Notes: generated from the sequence alone by a model not told the origin. A stretch of DNA of 64,000 bases from Bradyrhizobium diazoefficiens (GCF_018131015.1 NZ_JAFCJJ010000001.1:1-64000); one strand, 5' to 3'. Shown: positions 9,008-16,686, counted from the first letter of the stretch. Numbers and translations: made by a program.

Positions 9008-9847
9008 ATGGCACTGGCATTGTTGATCGCGGGGATTTTCGCCGTCGTGGCGGGCCTCCTTGCGGTCGCTTTTGGCTTCACCGTCAGGGAATTCAGCCTC
9101 GGCAGCACCCTCATAATCGCCGGCACGATCGGCGTCTGCTCCGGGTTGCTACTGGCTGGTCTCCACGTCGTGGTTCTGGAGCTGAAGGTTATCGCCCGCC
9201 GGCTGGCCGGCGGTGCGGCGGCGCCGTCGGAGGTCCGGGTCAGGCCGGTGCTGCCCGGGCTCGCGGTGCCCGGCGCGCCCGAACCCGCTCCGGTGACGAG
9301 GGCCGAGCCGATGCCGCCGCCTCCGCCTGGCGCGCCGCCGTGGCAAGGCGAAGCGCCCGCACGCGAGCGTCCGCGCGTCGATGACACGGAAGAGCCGGAA
9401 GTATCCCCGCCCACGCCGTCGGAAGCGCCGCGCCGGCGCAACCTGATGTTCGCCTCGACCTCGCGCAAGGAGCGGGAACGCGCCCAGGCCAAGGCCACTG
9501 ACAAGGCTGCCGAAGGGCAGGCCGAGCCCTCCATGCCTGCTGAACCCGAGGTGCCGCCTGCGAGCTTCGACGACGCCTGGCCGAAGGCGGATCGTGCGCG
9601 GGCATCCGAGCCGGTCGTGGCGCGTCGCCCGCCGCCGCGCGCACCATCGACCTTCGAGCCCGCAGTGCCGCCGCCAGAGCCGCCGCCGGCCGAGCAGCCC
9701 GCGGTAACGGTGCTCAAATCCGGCATCGTGGACGGCATGGCCTATTCGCTCTACTCGGACGGCTCGATCGAAGCGCAGATGCCAGAGGGCATGATGCGCT
9801 TCGCCTCCATCGACGAGCTGCGCGCGCATCTGGACCAGCGGACCTGA
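9008..9847 (+). CDS. Conserved membrane-anchored protein with proline-rich linker
   Basis: This is a 279-residue protein of unknown function. Two hydrophobic helices occupy residues 1-21 and about 30-55. A long Pro/Ala/Glu-rich linker follows (residues about 70-235, with PPPPPGAPP and PPPEPPPAEQP). A conserved-looking C-terminal module closes it (GIVDGMAYSLYSDGSIEAQM, then MRFASIDELRAHLDQR). The architecture suggests an inner-membrane anchor presenting a small C-terminal domain in the cytoplasm. I chose ATG 9008 rather than 8975 because GGGGGTGG lies upstream and translation then opens directly with the first helix. Confidence 0.7.
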   Translation: MALALLIAGIFAVVAGLLAVAFGFTVREFSLGSTLIIAGTIGVCSGLLLAGLHVVVLELKVIARRLAGGAAAPSEVRVRPVLPGLAVPGAPEPAPVTRAEPMPPPPPGAPPWQGEAPARERPRVDDTEEPEVSPPTPSEAPRRRNLMFASTSRKERERAQAKATDKAAEGQAEPSMPAEPEVPPASFDDAWPKADRARASEPVVARRPPPRAPSTFEPAVPPPEPPPAEQPAVTVLKSGIVDGMAYSLYSDGSIEAQMPEGMMRFASIDELRAHLDQRT

Positions 9848-10009
9848 GCTTTGCCGGGATCAAGTAAAGTCCCGCCGCTGTTGTCACGAGATCAGTCGGC
9901 GGCTCGTATTCGCCAGTCGTTGCATTTCAGCCGAATGTATTGTTGACAGGAAATACTTCCGTGCCGCGACATGCGGCCGAATGAGCCAGCTGGAACAGAG
10001 GTCGCGCTG

Positions 10010-10426
10010 ATGTCGGATGCCGGGGCTAAGAATTTCATCGAGCTGACGGCGAACATCGTCTCGGCCTATCTCAGCAACAATCCGACGCCGGCGGGCGAAA
10101 TTCCGAACCTGATCAGCCAGGTGCATGGCGCCCTGATGCGGGTCTCCACCGGCCGCGCGGACACCGCGCCGCTCGAGCCTGCGAAGCCGGCGGTGTCGCT
10201 GAAGAAGTCGATCGCGCCCGACTATCTGGTGTGTCTGGAGGATGGCAAGCGCTTCAAGTCGCTGAAGCGCCATCTGCGCACCCAGTACAACATGACGCCC
10301 GAGCAATATCGCGAGAAATGGGGCCTGCCGGTGGACTATCCCATGGTCGCGCCGAACTACGCGGTGGCGCGCTCGCAGCTCGCAAAGAAGATGGGACTGG
10401 GGCAGCAGCAGCGGAAGCGGAAGTAG
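10010..10426 (+). CDS. mucR: MucR family transcriptional regulator
   Basis: This is a 138-residue Ros/MucR-type DNA-binding protein. The N-terminal half (IELTANIVSAYLSNN) is the oligomerisation region. The C-terminal half is the zinc-finger-like domain YLVCLEDGKRFKSLKRHL-x-TQYNMTPEQYREKWGLP. The metal ligands are altered: the second Cys is Asp (CLED) and the distal His is Gln (RTQY), as in zinc-lacking Ros homologues of Mesorhizobium. MucR proteins bind AT-rich minor-groove sites and control exopolysaccharide, motility and symbiosis genes. Start at ATG 10010; an in-frame ATG at 9971 lies in the leader. A TTGACA-like element at 9943 may be its -35. Confidence 0.85.
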   Translation: MSDAGAKNFIELTANIVSAYLSNNPTPAGEIPNLISQVHGALMRVSTGRADTAPLEPAKPAVSLKKSIAPDYLVCLEDGKRFKSLKRHLRTQYNMTPEQYREKWGLPVDYPMVAPNYAVARSQLAKKMGLGQQQRKRK

Positions 10427-10448
10427 AGCCGACCATTCGGCAGATTGC

Positions 10449-10532
10449 GTAGGGTGGGCAAAGGCGCTCTTGCGCCGTGCCCACCAGCGTTCTTCTCGCA
10501 GTGGTGGGCACGCTTCGCTTTGCCCACCCTAC
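10449..10532. repeat. Inverted repeat with GTAGGGTGGGCAAAG arms
   Basis: Perfect 15-bp arms GTAGGGTGGGCAAAG (10449-10463) and CTTTGCCCACCCTAC (10518-10532) enclose a second complementary pair (GTGCCCACCA / TGGTGGGCAC). The whole unit forms a long hairpin. I recognise this arm sequence as a dispersed intergenic repeat of Bradyrhizobium. It lies between the converging mucR and sufE genes and may serve as a transcription barrier. Confidence 0.75.
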
Positions 10533-10555
10533 ACAAGCTCAAATGAGGCAAGCCT

Positions 10556-10984
10556 TCAGGACGCTTCCGCGAGCGCTTCTTTCGCGTCGGTCTTGATGCG
10601 CTCGACCATCGCGCGCAGGCCGTTGGAGCGCTGCGGCGTCAGGTGATCGCGAAAGCCGAACTCGTCGAACACCGCGAGCGCGTCGGTCGCAAGAATCTGC
10701 TGCGGCGTGCGGCCGGAATACAGCGAGAGCACGATCGCGACCAGCCCGCGCACGATGTGGGCGTCGCTGTCGCCGCGATATCTGAGGACCGGCGCGCCAT
10801 TGCCGCGATCGACCAGCTTCTGCAGCCAGACCTGGCTGACGCAGCCCTGCACCTTGTTGGCGGCGGAGTGCTCCGCCTCCGGCATCGGTTCCAGGGTGCG
10901 GCCGAGCTCGATGACGTACCGGTAGCGGTCGTCCCACTCGTCCAGAAGCTCGAAATTGTCCCTGATGTCGTCGATGCTCGTCAT
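10556..10984 (-). CDS. sufE: SufE family Fe-S cluster assembly sulfur acceptor
   Basis: This 142-residue cytoplasmic protein is of normal length for SufE. SufE takes persulfide sulfur from the cysteine desulfurase SufS and passes it to the SufBCD scaffold. The sulfur-accepting Cys is C48 in VQGCVSQVWL. The conserved N-terminal DLLDEWDDRYRYVIELGR-type segment is present as residues 11-29. It is not next to other suf genes; in rhizobia sufE is often detached from the suf operon. It is monocistronic on the minus strand and convergent with mucR. Confidence 0.9.
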   Translation of the reverse strand: MTSIDDIRDNFELLDEWDDRYRYVIELGRTLEPMPEAEHSAANKVQGCVSQVWLQKLVDRGNGAPVLRYRGDSDAHIVRGLVAIVLSLYSGRTPQQILATDALAVFDEFGFRDHLTPQRSNGLRAMVERIKTDAKEALAEAS

Positions 10985-11051
10985 GCTGGCCCGTGTTCCC
11001 GTTCAAGGCAATATAGGGACGCGGCAGCGTGAAATCGATAGCGTTGCGGTC

Positions 11052-11495
11052 CTAATTCGCCGCTGGCGGAACGCGCCATTCCAGCGCGAGGTCACCCTCG
11101 GTCAGGGTGTCGCGCGGCGCCTCGCTGGCCGCGGCATCGCCTTCGCCGGCCAGATTGATCGAGCCGGTGTGGTCCGGCGCCTTCTTGTCGTTCTTCTCGG
11201 TCTTGTCGTTCTTGTCGTTGGTGATGTGGTCCTTCTTGTCGTTGATGATCTGGTAGAGCTTGCGCGCGCCGTCCTGCGCCCGCTGGCCGATGATGGTCGC
11301 GGCCTGGCCGCCGACCTCGCAGGCCGCCGGCTGGCGCTTGCAGAACTGGGTCATGTCGGAGACGGCCGCGGTCGCGGCCTGCACCGCGTCGGCGGCGCCG
11401 ATCTGCGGCAGCTTCTCCGATTCGGGCGTCTTGTCCCGCGGCAGGAGCACCAGCACCAGCCCGAGCCAGAATGTGATGCGAAGCAGAAAGCGCAT
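11052..11495 (-). CDS. DUF5330 domain protein with NDK repeats
   Basis: The protein has 147 residues from ATG 11495 (MRFLLRITFWLGLVLVLLP); an ATG at 11507 would add four residues. The N-terminal hydrophobic helix is a signal anchor, so the rest is probably periplasmic. The segment with QFCKRQPAACEVGG, two Cys, is the core of DUF5330. It is followed by a charged low-complexity stretch with repeated N-D-K (NDKKDH, NDKNDK, EKNDKK; about residues 80-105) and a C-terminal TEGDLALEWR motif. The function is unknown. It is divergent from the sensor kinase gene. Confidence 0.7.
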   Translation of the reverse strand: MRFLLRITFWLGLVLVLLPRDKTPESEKLPQIGAADAVQAATAAVSDMTQFCKRQPAACEVGGQAATIIGQRAQDGARKLYQIINDKKDHITNDKNDKTEKNDKKAPDHTGSINLAGEGDAAASEAPRDTLTEGDLALEWRVPPAAN

Positions 11496-11598
11496 CTTGC
11501 GACCCAATGTGTCAGATCCCGTCGGCGGCGAACCCGCGCACGTTCTGACCTAGCAATCCTCGATAAATCGCAAGTGATTGCCTTGAGCTTAATTCGCG

Positions 11599-11646
11599 GA
11601 AAATTTACGCAAAAATCTTCGAGGGTCGCGGGCCTCGTAAATTTTC
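11599..11646. repeat. 11-bp inverted repeat, AT-rich
   Basis: The arms GAAAATTTACG (11599-11609) and CGTAAATTTTC (11636-11646) are exact reverse complements separated by 26 bases. Within the spacer CGAGG and CCTCG can also pair. The element sits 104 bases upstream of the DUF5330 start and 238 bases upstream of the kinase start. It could be a regulator site or a stable RNA hairpin; no T run follows. Confidence 0.5.
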
Positions 11647-11808
11647 GATTGACGAGGGCGCCCGTGCGCTTCCGGTCCTCCGCGTCCACCAATTCGAAAC
11701 CATGCGGGCGACTGCGAAACCCTGCGTTCACCATCCCCGCCGATGGTTTCGCCAAATCGTCTAAAAAGCCGCGCAATGACGCGGCGTCCGGCGGCCGGCG
11801 GCAGCGCC

Positions 11809-11823
11809 TTAGCACTCGTTTAA
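11809..11823. promoter_or_regulatory. CtrA-like box upstream of the sensor kinase
   Basis: TTAG-CACTCGT-TTAA matches the CtrA consensus TTAA-N7-TTAA at seven of eight positions. It lies 61 bases upstream of the kinase start. This placement would suit direct cell-cycle control of a DivJ-like kinase, which is inference. Confidence 0.35.
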
Positions 11824-11883
11824 TGTCGCTCTGACACGGTGCCTCAACGATAAGGAGGCGTTCCGGCGCGTCTTTCCTGACGA

Positions 11884-13779
11884 GTGAGCCGAAGCGCGAG
11901 ACCCGTGACAGTTTTGAGTATCATCCGCGATTGTCTCGATGCGCTGCTGCATCCCTCCGCGCGTTACGATGCGCTGACGCGGGCACGCCATCGCGCGTTC
12001 ATGGCGCCGCGGCTCCTGGGAAGCCTGGCCGCCTTTGCCGCATTTCCGGTCTATCTCGTCCTGCGCGGCGCGCCGAGCGCGATCGAGGTGCTGGCCTTCG
12101 GCTGGCTGATCGCCCCGATCCTGCTGTCCTGGTTCCTGTCCCGCACCGGCCGCTACGAGGGCGCGCATGTGCTGTCGTCGCTTTCGCTCGCCGGCCTGAT
12201 CATGGCGATCGCCGGGACCACCGGCGGCATCGAATCCTTCGCCGCGATCTGGCTGGTCGTGGTGCCCCTCGAAGCCGCGCTGTCGGCCTCGCGCCGCGTC
12301 GCGGCCTTCGCATCCCTGCTGGCGCTGTCCTGCGCCGGCATCCTGATCCTCGTCAGCCAGTTCGGCTTGTCCCCGGCGACGGACACCAGCACCGCCGAAC
12401 GCGGCGTGCTGATGGCGTTCGGCGTTGCGTCGGCGACGCTCTATGCCGCGGGCCTTGCCTTCGGCGCGGAGTCGCTGGCGCGGACCAGCGTCACGCTGCT
12501 GTCGCGCGAAGAGGAGCGCTACCGCCTGCTGGCGCGCAACATGAGCGACGTGATCTCGCGGCATCAGCGCAACGGGGCGGTGCAGTTCATCTCGCCGGCG
12601 GCCGAAGCCATGCTCGGCATGCCGGTCGGTCAGCTGCTCGGCCACGGCCTGTTCGATCGCGTCCATGTCGCCGACCGACCCGCATATCTCACTGCGCTGT
12701 CGGACGCCGCGCGCGGCGACGTGCGCAGCGTCGAGTTCCGGTTGCGGCGCGAGCCTGACGGCTCCGAGCGCGAGCGGGCCGATTTCATCTGGGTCGAGAT
12801 GCGCTGCCGTCCGCTCGAGCAGGACAGCCTGCGCGAAGCGGCCGCCGAGCTCGAAGTGGTCGCCGTGATGCGCGACGTCACCGACCGCAAGCTCGGCGAG
12901 CAGGCGCTCGACCAGGCCCGCAGCGCCGCGGAAGCGGCGGACGCCGCCAAGACGCGCTTCCTCGCCACCATGAGCCATGAGCTGCGCACGCCGCTCAACG
13001 CCATCATCGGCTTCTCGGAGATGATCGCGCAGGAGCAGACCATGATGCTGGGCGCGGCCCAGCGCAAGGAATACGCCGAGCTCATCAACGCGTCCGGCCA
13101 GCATCTGTTGTCGGTCGTCAACGGCATCCTCGACATGTCGAAGATGGAGTCGGGCAATTTCGAGATCGCCTCGGAGCCGTTCGCGCCGCGCGCCCAGCTC
13201 ATGCATTGCTGCAACCTCTTGGCGCTCAAGGCGCGCGAGAACGGCGTCGACCTCGTCACCGACGCGCCGCAGGATCTGCCCGTCATGACCGGCGATCCGC
13301 GCGCGCTGAAGCAGATCGTGCTCAACCTCGTCGCCAACGCGATCAAGTTCACCGAGCGCGGCGGCCAGGTCATCGTGTCGGCGTCCGCTTCCGCCTCGCA
13401 GCTCACGCTACGCGTCAGCGACACCGGCGTCGGCATCGCGCCCGACGATCTCAAGCGCGTCGGCGCACCGTTCTTCCAGGCCGGTCAGACCTATCAGCGC
13501 CGCCACGAGGGCACCGGCCTCGGGCTTTCGATCGTGAAGAGCCTCGTGGCATTGCATCTCGGCGAATTGACGGTACAAAGCAGGCTCGGCGAAGGCACCA
13601 GCGTCATCGTCAAGCTGCCGCTGGTCTACACGCCGCCGCAAGCCAAGGGGTCGGATCTCAAGGTGTCCGACAACAAGGCGTCCGACAAGAAGCCGGTCGA
13701 GAGCAAGGTCACGACGCTCAATCCGGTGCCACGTCACGAACCTCAGGACCAACCTGCTCTGGTGAAGAAAAGTGCCTAA
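11884..13779 (+). CDS. Membrane PAS-domain sensor histidine kinase, DivJ-like
   Basis: This is a 631-residue hybrid-free sensor kinase. Six hydrophobic helices fill residues about 42-195, a PAS domain spans about 208-335 (SDVISRHQRNGAVQFISPAA), and the HisKA domain has H365 in ATMSHELRTPLNAIIGF. The HATPase has the N box LNLVANAIKFTE, G1 DTGVGIAP and G2 GTGLGLSIVKS. The tail has K/S/D repeats (SDLKVSDNKASDKK). Multi-helix sensor plus PAS plus kinase core is the layout of DivJ/PleC-type cell-cycle kinases, so phosphorylation of a DivK-like receiver is plausible but unproven. GTG 11884 gives the longest form; GTG 11905 is an alternative. It overlaps the next gene by eight bases. Confidence 0.8.
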   Translation: MSRSARPVTVLSIIRDCLDALLHPSARYDALTRARHRAFMAPRLLGSLAAFAAFPVYLVLRGAPSAIEVLAFGWLIAPILLSWFLSRTGRYEGAHVLSSLSLAGLIMAIAGTTGGIESFAAIWLVVVPLEAALSASRRVAAFASLLALSCAGILILVSQFGLSPATDTSTAERGVLMAFGVASATLYAAGLAFGAESLARTSVTLLSREEERYRLLARNMSDVISRHQRNGAVQFISPAAEAMLGMPVGQLLGHGLFDRVHVADRPAYLTALSDAARGDVRSVEFRLRREPDGSERERADFIWVEMRCRPLEQDSLREAAAELEVVAVMRDVTDRKLGEQALDQARSAAEAADAAKTRFLATMSHELRTPLNAIIGFSEMIAQEQTMMLGAAQRKEYAELINASGQHLLSVVNGILDMSKMESGNFEIASEPFAPRAQLMHCCNLLALKARENGVDLVTDAPQDLPVMTGDPRALKQIVLNLVANAIKFTERGGQVIVSASASASQLTLRVSDTGVGIAPDDLKRVGAPFFQAGQTYQRRHEGTGLGLSIVKSLVALHLGELTVQSRLGEGTSVIVKLPLVYTPPQAKGSDLKVSDNKASDKKPVESKVTTLNPVPRHEPQDQPALVKKSA

Positions 13780-14467
13780 GAAGCCTGCAAGGGACGAAGC
13801 CGCTCCGCGCCGCCGTGGCGCCAAGGCCGCGGTCATCGACGTCGAGACCGAGCGCAATCTCGTGCTGCGCGTCCTGCTGCACAGCCCCAAGGACACGCTG
13901 GCCGGCCTCGTCGCCGTCGCCGCCATCGGCGCGATCGTCGCCAACGCATTGTTCCTGCAGACCGGCCGGCATCCCGCGCCGATGTTCGGTACCGTCATCA
14001 ACCTGCCGGCGCCGTCGTCTGCGGCCTTGTCGAGCCCGCTGCCGCGGCCGCGTCCCGTCGGCGCCGACATGTCGCCGCTCGAACCGAAGCCGATGGAATT
14101 CCGCGCCGAGCCGAAGGCGGTCGAGAGGGAGAAGCCGGTCGAGGCGACCGCCTCGACGCTGCGCCCGAGCGATGCGCTGACCAATCTGGTCAAGGCGACG
14201 ACCTCGACGCCGCAATCCGCGGCCGTCGCGCGTCCGCCGGCCCCGATCCCGCCGCAGCAGAGCCCGGCCGCGCGGCGCATCGCCGGCGTGCAGCGCGCAC
14301 TGGCCGAGCATGGCTATGGCAATCTGAAGATCACGGGCACGATGGGGGCCGAGACCCAGTCCGCGATCCAGAGGTTCGAGCGCGAGCACAAGATGCAGGT
14401 CACCGGCCAAGTGTCCGATCGCCTGCTGCGCGAGCTCGGCGCCGCGATCGGCCATCCCGTCGAATAA
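13772..14467 (+). CDS. Membrane-anchored peptidoglycan-binding domain protein
   Basis: This 231-residue protein starts at GTG 13772, inside the last codons of the kinase gene, so the two are translationally coupled. A basic N-terminus (KKPARDEAAPRRRGAK) precedes one transmembrane helix (about residues 45-64). A Pro/Ala-rich periplasmic linker follows, then a C-terminal PG_binding_1 module (ARRIAGVQRALAEHGYGNL, then GAETQSAIQRFEREHKMQVTGQVSDRLLREL). This module anchors proteins to the murein. Its coupling to the kinase suggests a cell-envelope or cell-cycle role. Confidence 0.8.
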   Translation: MPKKPARDEAAPRRRGAKAAVIDVETERNLVLRVLLHSPKDTLAGLVAVAAIGAIVANALFLQTGRHPAPMFGTVINLPAPSSAALSSPLPRPRPVGADMSPLEPKPMEFRAEPKAVEREKPVEATASTLRPSDALTNLVKATTSTPQSAAVARPPAPIPPQQSPAARRIAGVQRALAEHGYGNLKITGTMGAETQSAIQRFEREHKMQVTGQVSDRLLRELGAAIGHPVE

Positions 14468-14545
14468 GTATTGCGCTCGCCCACATCAGTTGTCCCGATC
14501 GCCGCCGCCACCCCTGCGCGTCGAGCGTGCCGCAATTGACTTCAG

Positions 14546-14569
14546 GTTATTTTGTAGCTACAAAATAAC
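14546..14569. promoter_or_regulatory. Perfect 24-bp palindrome, likely BrnA operator
   Basis: Bases 14546-14569 are a perfect palindrome with half-site GTTATTTTGTAG and no spacer. It ends two bases before the GTG of brnT. BrnTA systems are autorepressed by the BrnA dimer (or BrnT-BrnA complex) binding an inverted repeat at the brnT promoter, so this is the expected operator. The AT-rich core stands out in a 65-70% GC setting. Confidence 0.7.
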
Positions 14570-14571
14570 TT

Positions 14572-14832
14572 GTGAAGATCGTTTGGGACGAGCCAAAGCG
14601 CCGAGCCAATCTCGACTAGCACGGGATGGATTTCGCTGATCTCAACGAGAGCTTCTTCGATAACGCACTGGTTTTGTCCACGTACGGCAACCGCTGGCGT
14701 GCGATCGGCATCAATATTCGCGGCGTCATCTCGGTCATCTTTACAACTCGCGGAACCGAAGGCGTCAGCGTTATCAGCATGCGGCCTGCCAGCAAGAAGG
14801 AAAGGGAGCTCTATGAAGCGAACCGTCGCTAA
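14572..14832 (+). pseudogene. brnT: BrnT-like toxin with in-frame amber codon
   Basis: Translation from GTG 14572 gives MKIVWDEPKRRANLD, then TAG at 14617-14619, then HGMDFADLNESFFDN and on to the normal BrnT end (FTTRGTEGVSVISMRPASKKERELYEANRR). BrnT proteins normally read a Lys or similar before HGxDF here; AAG to TAG is one base change. BrnT is a RelE-fold ribonuclease of about 90 residues. Re-initiation at ATG 14626 would give a 68-residue protein lacking the first beta strand, probably inactive. The downstream antitoxin overlaps its end by 20 bases. It is either a disarmed toxin, a sequencing error or an amber-suppressed gene. Confidence 0.75.
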
Positions 14833-15106
14833 GAAGGGCTACACGGCGCGAGACCTGCGCGCGGTGAGTGACAATCCGGAATGGACCAAGGGCGACTTCG
14901 CCAAGGCCAAGACTTTCGATGAGATCTTCCCGGGCCTGCGGAAGGGTCGCGGGCCCAACAAGGCTCCCACAAAGCGACAGGTGACCTTGCGCCTGAGCCC
15001 TGTCGTGGTCGACTATTTCAAGGCTGAGGGCCCAGGTTGGCAGAGCCGGATTGATGAAGCGCTCGTCAAGGTGGTGAAACGCAAGCGCAGTTCTGCGGCG
15101 AGCTAG
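14813..15106 (+). CDS. brnA: BrnA-type antitoxin
   Basis: This is a 97-residue antitoxin. The N-terminal part (TARDLRAVSDNPEWTKGDFAKAKTFDEIFPGL) is the toxin-wrapping segment. The C-terminal part is a ribbon-helix-helix DNA-binding domain (KRQVTLRLSPVVVDYFKAEGPGWQSRIDEALVKVV, about residues 52-86), typical of BrnA. Start ATG 14813 overlaps the brnT end and has AAGGGAG upstream. It should bind the 24-bp palindrome at 14546-14569 and repress its own operon. The antitoxin is intact although brnT carries a stop codon. Confidence 0.85.
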   Translation: MKRTVAKKGYTARDLRAVSDNPEWTKGDFAKAKTFDEIFPGLRKGRGPNKAPTKRQVTLRLSPVVVDYFKAEGPGWQSRIDEALVKVVKRKRSSAAS

Positions 15107-15108
15107 CC

Positions 15109-15453
15109 ATGCGCCTCAAGTCCAACATCTGGGTCTCAGCCTATTTGCGCCGGTGCCAGGCCGAGGGCGTGTTCGGCGCCGTGCGTCACCGCGGCGCCGA
15201 GGAGGCGGGCGCGGTGTTCGTCAAGGTGTCGCTGCTCGACGGCAACGCGATGCTCTACGTGCCGGCGCCGCAGACCGTCTATGACGACGGCCGCCCGGTC
15301 GATCGCTTCTTCGTGCCGATCGCGCCGCAGCCGGTGGCTGAGCAGAAGGTCGAGGAGCGTCTCACCAAGGAACTCCGCTTCGATCCCGATGCCTGGATCG
15401 TCGAGACCGAGGACCGCGCCGGGCGGCACTTTCTGGAACTGGCGAAGGTCTGA
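15109..15453 (+). CDS. DUF1491 family protein
   Basis: This is a 114-residue cytoplasmic protein that matches DUF1491 over its whole length: it starts MRLKSNIWVSAYLRRC, has GAVFVKVSLLDG in the middle and ends with FDPDAWIVETEDRAGRHFLEL. The family is restricted to alphaproteobacteria and its function is unknown. It begins two bases after the brnA stop, so it may share the transcript. Its stop codon directly abuts that of the convergent DUF2336 gene. Confidence 0.8.
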   Translation: MRLKSNIWVSAYLRRCQAEGVFGAVRHRGAEEAGAVFVKVSLLDGNAMLYVPAPQTVYDDGRPVDRFFVPIAPQPVAEQKVEERLTKELRFDPDAWIVETEDRAGRHFLELAKV

Positions 15454-16431
15454 TCAGCGCTCCGACGATCCGCCCGAGCCGGTGCGCACCGCGGGCGCGG
15501 AGCCGGGCTGCACGGCAGGGCGCGTCTGGCTCGCGCCGGCGCGGGCGCGCTGGCGTTCGCCGTCGTACAGCGACGACTGGTATTTTGCGCGGGTGACGGC
15601 GAGGGTGGAGCCGCGCCAGGCCGCCAGCATCACCAGCGCGGAGCGGTCGCTGAGGCGGTCATAGAGCCGCGACAGCCGGTAGACCGCAGTCACCGACGTG
15701 CCGATCTCCGGCTTGAAGAACAGCAGGATGCGCTGGAAGTTCGGGCTCGGCATGTCGAGCGCGCGCGCGGCGACCGCGAGCGCCTCGCCGCCGGCATCGT
15801 CGACGATCTGCATTGCGACGCGCGCGGGCAGGATCAGGCTGTCGCCGAGCTCGAGGGTAAAGCTCTCGACGTCGCCCGCGAACGCCGCCATCTCCAGGAT
15901 CTGGATCGCGCGCTTTGCGCGTTCGGTCGGAATGCGCGGCGCGGCCTTGAGCGGGGTCTGCGCCAGATTGTGCAGGATCAGCGCGCGCTCGGACACATCG
16001 GCGCGGAAGAACATGTCGTGGATCTCGGCCGCATCGTTCGGCTGCATCGCCATGGTCGCTTCCATGCGCCGCTCGGCCTCGGTCGGCGTACGAACCGCTG
16101 GCGGCGCGGACGGGGCGTGCGGAATTTCGCGCGCGAGCGGAATCCTGCGGCCCTCCGCGGCGGCAAGCAGTCCGAGCTTCTGCATGATCGGGGCGGGCGT
16201 CGCCGGATAGACCGCAAGCCGCGCCTTGACGGCGGCGCGGGTCGCATCGTCGACCTGGTCGATCAGCCTCATCGCAAGCTCGACGAACTGGCGCTGCTCG
16301 TCGTCGCTGTGGGTGCTTGCCTGGACGTAGAGGTCGGTCAGCACGCGCAGGAGCGTCGGGCGGACATCGACGCCTTCGCGGCGGGAGAGGGACATCAGCC
16401 CGTCAAATCCGGGGAACAGCGACTTGGTCAT
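15454..16431 (-). CDS. DUF2336 domain protein
   Basis: This is a 325-residue cytoplasmic protein composed mostly of alpha helices, with a HEAT-like look. It matches DUF2336 proteins, an alphaproteobacterial family of unknown function. Typical stretches are LLRVLTDLYVQASTHSDDEQRQFVELAMRLI and the C-terminal RLSRLYDRLSDRSALVMLAAWRGS. An unstructured tail (PAVQPGSAPAVRTGSGG) ends it. A perfect CtrA box (16484-16498) lies 53 bases upstream of its start, so cell-cycle control is likely. It converges stop-to-stop with DUF1491. Confidence 0.8.
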   Translation of the reverse strand: MTKSLFPGFDGLMSLSRREGVDVRPTLLRVLTDLYVQASTHSDDEQRQFVELAMRLIDQVDDATRAAVKARLAVYPATPAPIMQKLGLLAAAEGRRIPLAREIPHAPSAPPAVRTPTEAERRMEATMAMQPNDAAEIHDMFFRADVSERALILHNLAQTPLKAAPRIPTERAKRAIQILEMAAFAGDVESFTLELGDSLILPARVAMQIVDDAGGEALAVAARALDMPSPNFQRILLFFKPEIGTSVTAVYRLSRLYDRLSDRSALVMLAAWRGSTLAVTRAKYQSSLYDGERQRARAGASQTRPAVQPGSAPAVRTGSGGSSER

Positions 16432-16483
16432 GGAGGCGTACGCAACTTGGAAGGACTGTTGCCCCAGCCTATCGCGGCTTCGT

Positions 16484-16498
16484 TTAAAGGCTCGTTAA
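16484..16498 (-). promoter_or_regulatory. Exact CtrA box (TTAA-N7-TTAA)
   Basis: TTAA-AGGCTCG-TTAA matches the CtrA binding consensus exactly. It is 53 bases upstream of the DUF2336 start codon, a position suited to control of that promoter. CtrA is the cell-cycle master regulator of alphaproteobacteria. Confidence 0.55.
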
Positions 16499-16598
16499 GG
16501 AAAACGAGGCGTGAAGCGCGTCAGCGCAATTTGAACTGTTGTCGTTCCGCAACGGAACGTAGAGGCCCCGTCCGTGCGGTTACGGTCTGGATCGCGCG

Positions 16599-16614
16599 TT
16601 TACATCCCGTTAAC
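16599..16614 (+). promoter_or_regulatory. CtrA-like box (TTTA-N7-TTAAC)
   Basis: TTTA-CATCCCG-TTAAC differs from the full CtrA consensus TTAA-N7-TTAAC at one base. It is 73 bases upstream of the small gene at 16687. With the exact box at 16484 it makes this intergenic region doubly CtrA-like. Confidence 0.35.
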
Positions 16615-16686
16615 CATGAACTGATCTTAATGAATGCATGTTGCAGGAGCGGCGTTCGGTCGCGCGGCAATAGATAGAGAGCTGAC

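Larger units (their letters stand above)
11496..11883. other. Divergent promoter region with two inverted repeats
   Basis: This 388-base gap separates DUF5330 and the sensor kinase. It holds an 11-bp perfect inverted repeat (GAAAATTTACG 11599-11609 / CGTAAATTTTC 11636-11646), a 9-bp one (CGAAACCAT 11695-11703 / ATGGTTTCG 11743-11751), and a CtrA-like box (11809-11823). The local base composition is much richer in A/T around 11575-11650 than in the flanking genes. No coding sequence here has a ribosome binding site. Confidence 0.5.

Noticed and set aside
9008..9847. Collagen-like or TonB-like protein from the proline-rich stretch
   Set aside because: There is no Gly-x-x periodicity and no TonB C-terminal motif; the proline region is just a linker.
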